From: Teichococcus coralli
GTDB lineage: Bacteria; Pseudomonadota; Alphaproteobacteria; Acetobacterales; Acetobacteraceae
Reading direction: 5' to 3'
Assembly (NCBI RefSeq): GCF_009829925.1
Contig: NZ_SNVJ01000005.1
Span: 62,001-126,000 of the forward strand
Length of the DNA: 64,000 bases
Shown: piece after piece, positions 15,660 to 24,587 of the stretch
Position numbering within the stretch: the first letter of the stretch is position 1
How the letters are laid out: every line of letters begins with the position of its first letter
Program-made: the position numbers and the translations under genes
Notes under the pieces: generated by a model
The model's database searches: none
The model's input: only the letters and a program-made list of their open reading frames with translations
What the model was told of the DNA's origin: nothing

Positions 15660-18053
15660 ATGAACGCAACGCCCGATCCGCGCGCCCTGCGCGCCGATGA
15701 CGACCCGGCTCACCGGCTGCGGCTGCTGCGGGCGCTGGAACGCAAGCTTCTTTGGCTTTCCGCCTGGACCATCCACCACGCCAACCATATCCGGCCGAAC
15801 CGCGACGGGCTGAAGGTGGGCGGCCACCAGGCCTCCTCCGCTTCCGTCGCGGCGATCATGACGGCGCTCTACTTCGACATCCTTCGCCCGCAGGACCGGG
15901 TGGCGGTGAAGCCGCATGCCGGGCCGGTCTTCCACGCCGTGAACTACCTTCTGGGCCGGCAGGAGCGCGAGAAGCTCTCAACCCTGCGCGCCTTCGGCGG
16001 CATCCAGCCCTATCCGAGCCGGGTGAAGGACGGGCCGGAGGTGGACTTCTCCACCGGCTCCGTCGGCCTGGGCGTGGCGATGACCAGCTTCGCCTCGCTG
16101 GTGCAGGACTACGTGCGGCTGCACGAGCTGGGGCGGCCGGAGCTGCCGCATGGCCGCCACGTCGCCATCGTGGGCGATGCCGAGCTGGACGAGGGCAACA
16201 TCTACGAGGCCCTGCTGGAGGGCTGGAAGCACGACGTCCGCGACGTCTGGTGGGTGGTGGACTACAACCGCCAGAGCCTCGATTCCGTGGTGCCGGACCG
16301 GCTCTTCGGCCGCATCGAGGGGCTGTTCCGCGACATGGGGTGGAACGTCGTCATCCTGAAATACGGGCGCAAGCTGGAGGCCGCCTTCGCCCGCGAGGAG
16401 GGCGAGCACCTGCGCCGCTGGATCGACGACTGCCCGAACAGCCTCTACGCCGCGCTGACCTTCCAGGGCGGCGCCGCCTGGCGCAGCGCGCTGCTGGCCG
16501 AGCTGGGCCGGGTGCCCGGCATCCGCGCCATCATCGACCCGCTGACCGACGAGGAACTCGGCGCGCTGATGACCAACCTCGGCGGCCACGACGTTGAGAC
16601 GCTGACCGAGGCGTTCCGCGCCCAGGAGGCGGCCGGCGACCAGCCGACCTGCTTCATCGCCTATACCGTGAAGGGCATGGGCCTGCCCTTCGCCGGGCAC
16701 AAGGACAACCATGCCGGGCTGATGACCAAGGAGCAGATGCAGGCCTTCCGCGAGGAGATGCGCATCCGCCCCGGCCATGAATGGGACCTGTTCGAGGGGC
16801 TGGACATCCCCGAGGCGGAGCTGCGCGCCTTCCTCGCGCAGCTGCCCTTCGCGCAGCCCCTGACGGCCGAGGGCCGCAGCCTCGCCGCACCCTACGTTCC
16901 GGTGCCGGATCGGCTGCCCCCCGCGCGCCTGCCGCCGAACCGCACCCTTTCCACCCAGGCCGCATTCGGCGAGCTGATGGCGGAAATCGGCCGCGGCGGG
17001 AAGGAGATGGCGCCGCTCGCCGAGCGCGTCGTCACCACCAGCCCGGACGTGACGGTCTCCACCAATCTCGGCCCCTGGGTGAACCGGCGCGGCATCTTCG
17101 ACCGGCACCTGAAGAACGACGTGTTCCGCGACGCCAAGGTCGCCTCGGCGCAGCGCTGGGGCATGTCGCCCAAGGGGCAGCACATCGAGCTGGGCATCGC
17201 CGAGCAGAACCTGTTCCTGGTGCTCGGCGCGCTCGGCCTCGCCGACCGCATGCACGGGGCGCGGCTGCTGCCGGTCGGCACGGTCTATGACCCCTTCGTC
17301 AACCGCGGCCTCGATGCGCTGATCTACGCCTGCTACCAGGATGCGCGCTTCCTGCTGGTCTCCACCCCGTCGGGGCTTTCCCTGGCGCCGGAGGGCGGGC
17401 AGCACCAGAGCGTCAACACGCCGCTGATCGGCATGGCCCAGGACCGGCTCGTCGCCTACGAGCCGTCCCACGCCGACGAGCTGGCGATCCTGCTGCGGCA
17501 CGCCTTCCACCACATGCAGCAGCCCGACGGCTCGGCGGTCTGGCTGCGGCTTTCCACCCGCGGCGTGCCGCAGCCGGAGCGGAGCCTCGACGCCGCGGCG
17601 GTGATCGAGGGCGGCTACTGGGCGGTGCCGCCGGAGCCCGGCGCGCGCATCGCCATCGCCTACCAGGGCCCGGTGGCGCCCGAGGCCTGGGCCGCCTTCG
17701 AGGCGCTGCGCGAGGAGGAGCCGGGCGCGGGGCTGCTCGCCATCACTTCGCCGGACCGGCTGCATGATGGCTGGCTGAAGGCCCGGCGTGCGGCGCGGCA
17801 GGGGCCAGGCGGGGCGCTCTCGCCCGTGGAGCGGCTGCTGGCGCCGCTGGCGCCCGGCGCGGCGATCGTCTCCGTGCTGGACGGGCATCCCGCGGCGCAT
17901 AGCTGGCTCGGCGCGGTGCGCGGGCATCGCGTGGTTCCGCTTGGGGTGGACCGCTTCGGGCAGTCCGGCGACATTCCCGACCTCTTCCGGGAATATGGCC
18001 TGGACACGGACGCCATTCTTGATGCCTGCGCCCAGGCGCTGCTGGAGGGTTGA
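15660..18053 (+). CDS. transketolase / pyruvate dehydrogenase E1-like thiamine-diphosphate enzyme
   Basis: 797 residues with the two-part transketolase fold in one chain. The thiamine-diphosphate/Mg site is GDAELDEGNIYEAL at 172-185, a variant of the GDG...N motif. An LKVGGHQASSASVA region near 51-64 and DFSTGSVGLGVA near 129-140 resemble homodimeric PDH E1 (AceE) and transketolases. The C-terminal pyrimidine-binding half has IELGIAEQNLFLVLGALG and LLVSTPSGLSLAPEGGQHQS, again AceE-like. True substrates are unknown; no E2 or E3 genes are nearby. The ATG at 15660 follows GAGGGGAAG; the longer frame upstream lacks such a site. The C-terminal part (about residue 650 on) is more variable. Confidence 0.82.
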   Translation: MNATPDPRALRADDDPAHRLRLLRALERKLLWLSAWTIHHANHIRPNRDGLKVGGHQASSASVAAIMTALYFDILRPQDRVAVKPHAGPVFHAVNYLLGRQEREKLSTLRAFGGIQPYPSRVKDGPEVDFSTGSVGLGVAMTSFASLVQDYVRLHELGRPELPHGRHVAIVGDAELDEGNIYEALLEGWKHDVRDVWWVVDYNRQSLDSVVPDRLFGRIEGLFRDMGWNVVILKYGRKLEAAFAREEGEHLRRWIDDCPNSLYAALTFQGGAAWRSALLAELGRVPGIRAIIDPLTDEELGALMTNLGGHDVETLTEAFRAQEAAGDQPTCFIAYTVKGMGLPFAGHKDNHAGLMTKEQMQAFREEMRIRPGHEWDLFEGLDIPEAELRAFLAQLPFAQPLTAEGRSLAAPYVPVPDRLPPARLPPNRTLSTQAAFGELMAEIGRGGKEMAPLAERVVTTSPDVTVSTNLGPWVNRRGIFDRHLKNDVFRDAKVASAQRWGMSPKGQHIELGIAEQNLFLVLGALGLADRMHGARLLPVGTVYDPFVNRGLDALIYACYQDARFLLVSTPSGLSLAPEGGQHQSVNTPLIGMAQDRLVAYEPSHADELAILLRHAFHHMQQPDGSAVWLRLSTRGVPQPERSLDAAAVIEGGYWAVPPEPGARIAIAYQGPVAPEAWAAFEALREEEPGAGLLAITSPDRLHDGWLKARRAARQGPGGALSPVERLLAPLAPGAAIVSVLDGHPAAHSWLGAVRGHRVVPLGVDRFGQSGDIPDLFREYGLDTDAILDACAQALLEG

Positions 18054-18103
18054 GCGCCCGCAGGGGGGGGGCTGCTCCCTGCACCTCCGCCGGGGTGACG
18101 GCG

Positions 18104-18646
18104 TCAGCCACCGCTCCGCCTGGCCTCGGCAAGCAGCGCGCCAATCGCCTCATCCGCTTCGCGCGGGTGGCGCAGCCGCAGCACGCGGAGATGGCCGTGG
18201 GCTCCCCCCTCAAGCACCGCCTCCAGGCTGGCCCGGCGGCCACGCCACTGGCTCCAGGCCCAGCGGATCGGGTGGCTGGCGCGCCACCAGCTGCGCCAGT
18301 CCTCGCGGTTGCCGTTCCAGAGCTCCTGCCGGCCGAGCGCCCGCGACACCGAGCGGCGAACGACCCGCAGCATGATCGGCAGGCGCTCGTAGTCCAGCCA
18401 GACCAGGTGCGTGGCACCGCCCCAGAGGAAGGGGCGGACGGCGCTGTAGTTGCCATCCACCACCCAGGCGGGGCCCGCGGTGGCGGCGGCAACGCGGGCG
18501 GCGAAGACGTCCGGCGCGGCGGGCGTCCAGCCGGCGTCCCAGTGCAGGGCGTCCAGTTCCACATGCGGGGCATCCAGGCCCTCGGCGAGCGCGCGGGCGA
18601 GCGTGCTCTTGCCGGCCCCGGAAATGCCGATCACCACGACACGCAT
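18104..18646 (-). CDS. small P-loop NTPase/kinase (adenylate kinase/FlaR-like)
   Basis: 180 residues. Walker A is GISGAGKST at residues 7-15, directly after the start MRVVVI. Downstream features are VELDALHWDAGW, WVVDGNYSAVR, LVWLDYERLP and a basic region WNGNREDWRSWW. This layout is seen in small adenylate-kinase-related proteins annotated as FlaR-like or AAA-type topology modulators; substrate is unknown. The start at 18646 has GGAG in good position. It is convergent with the transketolase-like gene and divergent from the oxidoreductase gene. Confidence 0.78.
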   Translation of the reverse strand: MRVVVIGISGAGKSTLARALAEGLDAPHVELDALHWDAGWTPAAPDVFAARVAAATAGPAWVVDGNYSAVRPFLWGGATHLVWLDYERLPIMLRVVRRSVSRALGRQELWNGNREDWRSWWRASHPIRWAWSQWRGRRASLEAVLEGGAHGHLRVLRLRHPREADEAIGALLAEARRSGG

Positions 18647-18834
18647 GCAGGTCTCCGGAGGCGGGTTGCGCCGCAGGATGGATCGCCATCCACCGGCGAG
18701 GCAACCGTGCCGTCGCCGAGGCTTTTTGCCTTGCGGAACGCGGCTCTGCCGCCTTGCCCCGCGCCTGGTTCGCCCGCGCCCGCAGCGCGCCGCCTCCTGG
18801 CCGTGGGCCTCCATCCCGCCAGGAAACGCTGCCC

Positions 18835-20124
18835 GTGACCACAACGCTCCTTCCACTGTCCCGACGCGGCCTTGTGAGCGGTGGCGCCGTCGGGCTGCTC
18901 GGCGCCGGGCTGGCGCGGCCGGCCCTCGCCGCCGGTCCGGTCCCGCCAGCGCCAGCCGATATCGGCCAGGTCGAGAACGGCCGCGTCACCTTCCCGAACT
19001 GGAAGGGCGAGGCGGACCGCCCCTCGCCGCCACCGCCGGCGCCGCTGCCGCCGGGAAAGCGGGTGGGCTTCGCCGTGGTCGGCCTGGGCAGGCTTTCGCT
19101 GGAACGGATCATGCCCGCCTTCGCGCAATGCAAACGGGCGAGGCCGGTGGCGCTGGTCTCCGGCACGCCCAAGAAGGCGCAGGCGGTGGCGGCGCAGCAC
19201 GGCATCCGGCCCGAGGCCATCTACGGCTACGGCGAATTCGACAGCATCCGCGACAATCCGGAAGTCGGGGCGGTCTACATCGTGCTGCCCAACGGCATGC
19301 ATCGCGAGTTCACCCTGCGCGCCGCCAAGGCAGGCAAGCACGTGCTCTGCGAGAAGCCGATGGCCAACTCGGCCGCCGAGGCTGAGGAAATGGTCGCCGC
19401 CTGCCGCGATTCCGGCGTCACGCTGATGGTGGCCTATCGCTGCCAGTACGAGCCCTACAACCGCCGCGCCACCGAACTGCTGCGCTCCGGCGAACTGGGC
19501 GCGCCGCGCTTCATCGAGGCGGTGAACACCCAGGTGCAAGGGGAGGTGGACCAATGGCGGTTCAAGCGGGCCATGGCCGGCGGTGGGGCGCTGCCCGATA
19601 TCGGGCTCTACGGTCTGAACGCCGCCCGATTCTACAGCGGCGAGGAGCCGGTGGAGGTGTTTGCCCGCATCCACAGCACGCCGGGTGACCCACGCTGGCG
19701 AGAAGTCGAGGAAAGCATCGCGTTCATGCTGCGCTTCCCGTCCGGGCTGATGGCGAGCTGCGCCGCCAGCTATGGTGCGCACGAATGCAAGGACCTGCGG
19801 CTGAACCTGCAGAAGGGCTGGGTCGCGGTGGACGATGCCTTTGCCTATGAGGGCCAGTCGCTCCGGCTGGCCCGGCGCGAGGGCAAGGCCGAGAGGGTGG
19901 AGGAAATCCGCCTCGGGCAGAAGAACCAGTTCGCCGAGGAGATCGACCACATGGCGGAGTGCGTGCTGTCCGGCAGGGTGCCACGCACGCCGGGCGACGA
20001 GGGGCTGCAGGACCACCGGATCATGGAAGCGCTTTATGAGAGCGCCCGGACCGGCACGCCGGTGAGCCTACCGCCCGCGGGAGCGCCGGATGCGACCCGC
20101 GGGCCGGAGCCGGAGGCGAACTAG
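18835..20124 (+). CDS. Tat-exported Gfo/Idh/MocA oxidoreductase, glucose-fructose oxidoreductase-like
   Basis: 429 residues from a GTG start. A twin-arginine signal is visible: SRRGLVSGG at 9-17, a hydrophobic run VGLLGAGLARPALA, and an AxA-type cleavage site near residue 32. A Pro-rich linker leads into the NADP-binding domain, VGFAVVGLGRLSLERIMPAF, then VLPNGMHREF and CEKPM, the GFO/IDH/MocA hallmarks. The C-terminal domain has GGGALPDIGLYGLNAARF. The layout fits periplasmic glucose-fructose oxidoreductase, which keeps its NADP bound. Sugar substrate is unproven. The stop codon TAG lies within the first bases of the downstream repeat element. Confidence 0.88.
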   Translation: MTTTLLPLSRRGLVSGGAVGLLGAGLARPALAAGPVPPAPADIGQVENGRVTFPNWKGEADRPSPPPPAPLPPGKRVGFAVVGLGRLSLERIMPAFAQCKRARPVALVSGTPKKAQAVAAQHGIRPEAIYGYGEFDSIRDNPEVGAVYIVLPNGMHREFTLRAAKAGKHVLCEKPMANSAAEAEEMVAACRDSGVTLMVAYRCQYEPYNRRATELLRSGELGAPRFIEAVNTQVQGEVDQWRFKRAMAGGGALPDIGLYGLNAARFYSGEEPVEVFARIHSTPGDPRWREVEESIAFMLRFPSGLMASCAASYGAHECKDLRLNLQKGWVAVDDAFAYEGQSLRLARREGKAERVEEIRLGQKNQFAEEIDHMAECVLSGRVPRTPGDEGLQDHRIMEALYESARTGTPVSLPPAGAPDATRGPEPEAN

Positions 20125-20228
20125 AGCAGATCCCGTTCAGATGGCATCATCGGGACGGGTGAAGATGCTCGTCAAATCAAACGGCTAGAGCGTTTCCCGT
20201 GAGCCAGTGCGAACGGAAAATGCTCTAG
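20121..20228. repeat. 108-bp element with inverted termini (MITE/REP-like)
   Basis: The stretch begins CTAGAGCA and ends TGCTCTAG, 8-bp perfect inverted termini. A second CTAGAGC at 20185 begins an imperfect palindrome to 20228 (CTAGAGCGTTTCCCGT paired with ACGGAAAATGCTCTAG). An inner CCCGT...ACGGG pair lies at about 20132-20159. From memory, similar sequences are dispersed in several alphaproteobacteria; copy number in this genome is not visible here. Its first bases supply the stop codon of the preceding gene. It may also act as a bidirectional terminator between convergent genes. Confidence 0.65.
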
Positions 20229-20253
20229 GCCGCCCTGCCCGGAAAGGCGGCTC

Positions 20254-21453
20254 CTATCCCTTGCGGAAGAAGGCGGTCAGGCGCCGCATCGCCTCCTCGG
20301 CCAGCGCCGGGTTAACGGCGAAGCAGATCCGCAGCTTGCCCTGGCCGGCAGGGCCGAAGGCGGTGCCGGGTGCCACGCCGACCTTCGCCTCGCGCAGCAG
20401 CCGGACGGCGAGCGCGCGGGAGTCGGTGACGCCGGCCACGGAAGGCATCAGGTAGAAGCTGCCCTCCGGCGGCTGCACGGTGATGTTCGGCAGCTTGGCG
20501 AATCCCTCCAGGAAGATGCGCCGGCTCTCCTGGCAGCGGCCGACCATGGTGCGGATGAAGTCATCGCCCTGCTCCAGCGCGGCAATGCAGGCGTGCTGCA
20601 GGAAGGTCGGAATGCTGGTGGTGTTGTACTGGCCGAGATTGTCGAAGACCGGCGCCAGCCCTTCCGGGAAGACCAGCCAGCCGGCGCGCCAGCCCGTCAT
20701 CGCCCAGTTTTTCGAGAAGGTGTTGGTGACCAGCAGTTTATCCGTGGCGCCACAAATTTCCAGGAAAGAGGGAGCGATGGCGTTGCCATAGGTGAAGTGG
20801 TTGTAGACCTCGTCGGAGAGAATCCAGAGGCCCCGCGCGGCGGCGAGGTCGCGCAGCGCCAGCATCTCCGCCTTGGGCATCACCCAGCCCGTCGGGTTGG
20901 CCGGCGAATTGATGGCGATCATCCGGGTGCGCGGGGTGAGGGCGGCCTCGATATCGGCCAGGTCCAGCCGGAAGGTTCCGGCGGCGTCCTGGCGCAGCGC
21001 GACCGGCACCGGGGTGGCGCCCACCACCTTCACCGCCTCGGCCATGTTGGGCCAGTGCGGGGTGGGGAAGATCACCTCGTCGCCCGGGCTGAGCACGGCC
21101 TGCATGGCCTGCATGATGGCGTTCATGCCGCCGACGGTGACGCTGAAGCGCTCCGCCGGCACCTCCACGCCCCAATGGCGGCGGTGATAATCCGAGAGCG
21201 CCTGGCGCAGGCGGGGAAGGCCGAGCGAGTAGGTGTAGCGGGTGTGGCCCGCCCGCATGGCCGCGGCCGCCGCCTCGGTGACGAAGTCGGGCGTCGGCAG
21301 GTCGCCCTCGCCGACCCAGAGCTTGATCACCTCCGGGTCTTCCAGGCCGAGATAGGCGATCTCGGCGATCTGGTTCTGCGGCAGGCTGCGGATCCGCTCG
21401 GGCAGGTCCTCGAAGGGGGAGGAAGCGTGCGGGGTGCCGGGGCTGGTGTTCAT
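20254..21453 (-). CDS. class I/II pyridoxal-phosphate aminotransferase
   Basis: 399 residues of fold type I. Substrate and cofactor motifs: KLWVGEGDLPTPDFV near 44-58, the NSPANPTGW loop at 182-190, SDEVYNHF at 213-220 and the Schiff-base Lys248 in NTFSKNWAMTGWR. The C-terminal Arg for the substrate carboxylate lies in LRICFAVN. The family contains aspartate, arginine:pyruvate and aromatic aminotransferases; the exact amino acid cannot be read off. The start at 21453 is followed by a short variable region before the conserved fold. It is convergent with the oxidoreductase across the repeat element. Confidence 0.9.
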   Translation of the reverse strand: MNTSPGTPHASSPFEDLPERIRSLPQNQIAEIAYLGLEDPEVIKLWVGEGDLPTPDFVTEAAAAAMRAGHTRYTYSLGLPRLRQALSDYHRRHWGVEVPAERFSVTVGGMNAIMQAMQAVLSPGDEVIFPTPHWPNMAEAVKVVGATPVPVALRQDAAGTFRLDLADIEAALTPRTRMIAINSPANPTGWVMPKAEMLALRDLAAARGLWILSDEVYNHFTYGNAIAPSFLEICGATDKLLVTNTFSKNWAMTGWRAGWLVFPEGLAPVFDNLGQYNTTSIPTFLQHACIAALEQGDDFIRTMVGRCQESRRIFLEGFAKLPNITVQPPEGSFYLMPSVAGVTDSRALAVRLLREAKVGVAPGTAFGPAGQGKLRICFAVNPALAEEAMRRLTAFFRKG

Positions 21454-21590
21454 GCGGGTCTCCAGGGCGAGCGGCCTGTGTGCCGCCGCGCCGGGGGGCG
21501 CGCAAGCCGCCCGCCGGGCGAGGCCACCCTTTCAAAGCGGCGCCCGCTGCGCTAAACGCGCCGGCTTAAGGAGCGCCGGGCCTTCGGCAT

Positions 21591-21675
21591 GCGGGCGTGG
21601 TGGAATTGGCAGACACGCTGGATTTAGGTTCCAGTGGCGCAAGCCGTGGGGGTTCAAGTCCCTCCGCCCGCACCA
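21591..21675 (+). tRNA. tRNA-Leu (anticodon UAG), CCA encoded
   Basis: An 85-nt cloverleaf. Acceptor GCGGGCG pairs with CGCCCGC, the anticodon stem CTGGA/TCCAG encloses TTTAGGT giving UAG, a variable arm TGGCGCAAGCC is present as expected for a class II tRNA, and the T-arm GGGGG-TTCAAGT-CCCTC follows. Discriminator A and CCA are encoded. It reads CUA and CUG codons. It lies just upstream of tig. Confidence 0.96.
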
Positions 21676-21723
21676 TGGGACTGCCGGCCGTTTATGGATT
21701 CTCTTCAGGAGCGTGGTGTGGCG

Positions 21724-23568
21724 ATGCAGGTGACCGAGCTGGCAGCCGAGGGGCTGAAGCGGGCCTTTACCGTGGTGGTTCCGGCGGCGGATATCGCCGC
21801 GGCGCGCGATCAGCGCCTGACGTCGCTCGCCAAGGACATCCGCCTGCCCGGCTTCCGCCCCGGCAAGGTGCCGATGGGCGTGGTGAAGCAGCGCTACGGC
21901 TCCGCCATCATGGGCGAGGTGCTGGAGGAGCAGGTGCAGTCCGCCACCAAGAACGTGGTGGACGAACGTGGCCTGCGCCCGGCGATGCAGCCCAAGGTGG
22001 AGCTGGTGAACTTCGCCGAGGGCGCCGACCTCGAGTTCAAGATCGAGCTGGAGCAGCTTCCCGAGATCCCGCTGCCGGACTTCTCGACCATCGAGCTGGA
22101 GAAGCCGGTGGCGAAGGTGGGCGACGAGGAAGTCACCAAGGCGCTCGAAGGCATCGCCGCCCGCAACCGCGACCTGGAGGACGTGACCGAGGCGCGCCCC
22201 GCCGCGACGGGCGACGTGGTGGTCACCGACTTTGTCGGCCGCCTGGTGGAGGCTGGCGAGAACCTGCTGAACCTGGGCGAGCCGGGCAATATCTCGGTCT
22301 TCTCCCATGGCAGCGTGGCGGAGAAGCCCAGCCTGGAGGTTGTCGGCTCCGGCTCCGAGAACGGCGCGGCCTGGGCCGAGGTGAAGCTGAAGGGCGACTA
22401 CAGCGGCAATGGCCAGCTCGGCCTGCTGCTGGTGCCCCAGCGCGAGTTCCCGGCCCGCTCGGGCGAGAGCTTCCTGGCGGAGGGTGCCTATAGCCTGACC
22501 GGCGGCGCCTGGCCTGCTGGCGCCTCGCTGGTGTTCGACATGGTGGAGCGGGACGCCTCGCTCCGGGTGCTGCGGAACAACCAGACGCCGCTGGAGGAGC
22601 CAGGTGCGGAGAGCCGCAGCTTCTCGGCGCAGGTGAAGCTGGAGGGCGGCGACGAGGTGGTCATCGCCGCGCCGATCCTGCGCGTGATGATCAAGGAAGC
22701 GGCCAGCGTCGAGCTGACCCTGCGCCTGCAGGGGCTGCGGGTTGCGCGGCAGGACGGCGCGGGGAAGCTTTCCGAGCCTTTCCCAGGTGGGTCCGGCAGC
22801 GACATGCCGGTGGAGATCGGCGGCAGCGGCTTCATCCCTGGCTTCGCGGAAGGCCTGGAGGGCATCCAGATCGGCGAGACCCGCCATGTGGACGTGACCT
22901 TCCCGCCCGAGTACGGCGCCGCCGAGCTGGCCGGCAAGCCGGCCCGCTTCGAGCTGACCGCCAAGGCGCTGAAGAAGCCCGCCCAGGCGCAGCTGGATGA
23001 CGCGTTCGCCAAGAAGCTCGGCCTGGAAAGCCTGGACGAGCTGAAGAAGCGGATCGGCGAGTCCCTCCAGGGCGAGTACGACCAGCTCTCCCGCCTCAAC
23101 GTGAAGCGCAAGCTGCTCGACGCCCTCTCGTCGCAGGCCTCCTTCGAGGTGCCGCAGAGCATGGTGGAGATGGAGTTCGCGCAGATCTGGCAGCGCGTCG
23201 AAGCGGACATGAAGGCCGGCCGCCTGGACGAGGAGGACAAGGGCAAGGACGAGGAGGCGCTCAAGGCGGACTACCGCGCCATTGCCGAGCGCCGGATTCG
23301 CCTGGGCCTGCTGCTCTCCGAGATCGGCCGCAGCAACAACATCCAGGTGAGCAACGACGAGCTCTCCCGGGCGATGCGCACCGAGGCGCAGCGCTATCCG
23401 GGGCAGGAGCGGCAGGTTCTGGAGTTCTTCCAGAAGAACCCGCAGGCCATTGAAAACCTTCGGGCCCCGTTGTTCGAGGAGAAGGTCGTGGACTTCATGC
23501 TGGAGCTGGCCAAGGTGACCGAGAAGGACGTGCCGGCGGCCGAGCTCTCGGCTGAACCCCAGGCCTGA
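21724..23568 (+). CDS. tig: trigger factor with a large insertion in the prolyl isomerase domain
   Basis: 614 residues, against roughly 430-480 for the family. The N-terminal ribosome-binding domain is normal, with the signature GFRPGKVP at 43-50. The FKBP-type isomerase domain starts at ATGDVVVTDFVGR (161-173), is interrupted by about 175 residues, and resumes at PFPGGSGSDMPVEIG and FIPGFAEGLEGI (352-381). The C-terminal helical chaperone domain, from about 415, is complete. The frame is unbroken, so this is an in-frame domain insertion. ATG at 21724 is used; a GTG at 21718 has a better-spaced AGGAG (6 nt) and may be the true start. Trigger factor binds nascent chains at the ribosome exit. 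Confidence 0.93.
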   Translation: MQVTELAAEGLKRAFTVVVPAADIAAARDQRLTSLAKDIRLPGFRPGKVPMGVVKQRYGSAIMGEVLEEQVQSATKNVVDERGLRPAMQPKVELVNFAEGADLEFKIELEQLPEIPLPDFSTIELEKPVAKVGDEEVTKALEGIAARNRDLEDVTEARPAATGDVVVTDFVGRLVEAGENLLNLGEPGNISVFSHGSVAEKPSLEVVGSGSENGAAWAEVKLKGDYSGNGQLGLLLVPQREFPARSGESFLAEGAYSLTGGAWPAGASLVFDMVERDASLRVLRNNQTPLEEPGAESRSFSAQVKLEGGDEVVIAAPILRVMIKEAASVELTLRLQGLRVARQDGAGKLSEPFPGGSGSDMPVEIGGSGFIPGFAEGLEGIQIGETRHVDVTFPPEYGAAELAGKPARFELTAKALKKPAQAQLDDAFAKKLGLESLDELKKRIGESLQGEYDQLSRLNVKRKLLDALSSQASFEVPQSMVEMEFAQIWQRVEADMKAGRLDEEDKGKDEEALKADYRAIAERRIRLGLLLSEIGRSNNIQVSNDELSRAMRTEAQRYPGQERQVLEFFQKNPQAIENLRAPLFEEKVVDFMLELAKVTEKDVPAAELSAEPQA

Positions 23569-23592
23569 GGGCACTTCGCCCTTCGATGCGCG

Positions 23593-23626
23593 GCGGGCCG
23601 GGCGCGGGATTTCCGCCCCGGCCCGC
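23593..23626 (+). terminator. GC-rich hairpin after tig
   Basis: A 10-bp perfect stem, GCGGGCCGGG (23593-23602) with CCCGGCCCGC (23617-23626), lies 25 nt after the tig stop. No T-run follows, so it may only weaken read-through toward clpP or protect the mRNA 3' end. Confidence 0.45.
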
Positions 23627-23779
23627 AAGCGTGAAGGGGCCCCCCCTCTTTCGCCCACGTGGCGTCTGCCCCATGTTAATCTTCGAAGTCTAGGGTGACG
23701 GTGGCTGGCCGGCGCCGGGCCGAAGCGGGCAGGGGCCCGCGGAGGTGCCGGAGCCCCGCCGCCGCGAGAGGATGCTAAG

Positions 23780-24421
<642 letters not shown>

Positions 24422-24587
24422 TGCCCGGCCGGGAAACCTCAGTGGGGGCTTTCCGGCGGTACCTTCTGCCAGGGAAAGCCGGACCGGCGCGGGCCGTCCG
24501 GCTTCCGTTCCGCTTCCCCCTGGATGACAGGGGGGCTACAGTCCCGCAAGATCCGCCGGTCCATTCCCGGAGGGTCCAGGAGCGCGC

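Noticed and set aside
18063..18071. Run of nine G between the transketolase-like gene and the P-loop kinase
   Set aside because: It lies between convergent genes, outside any coding start or promoter, so phase variation is unlikely to matter.
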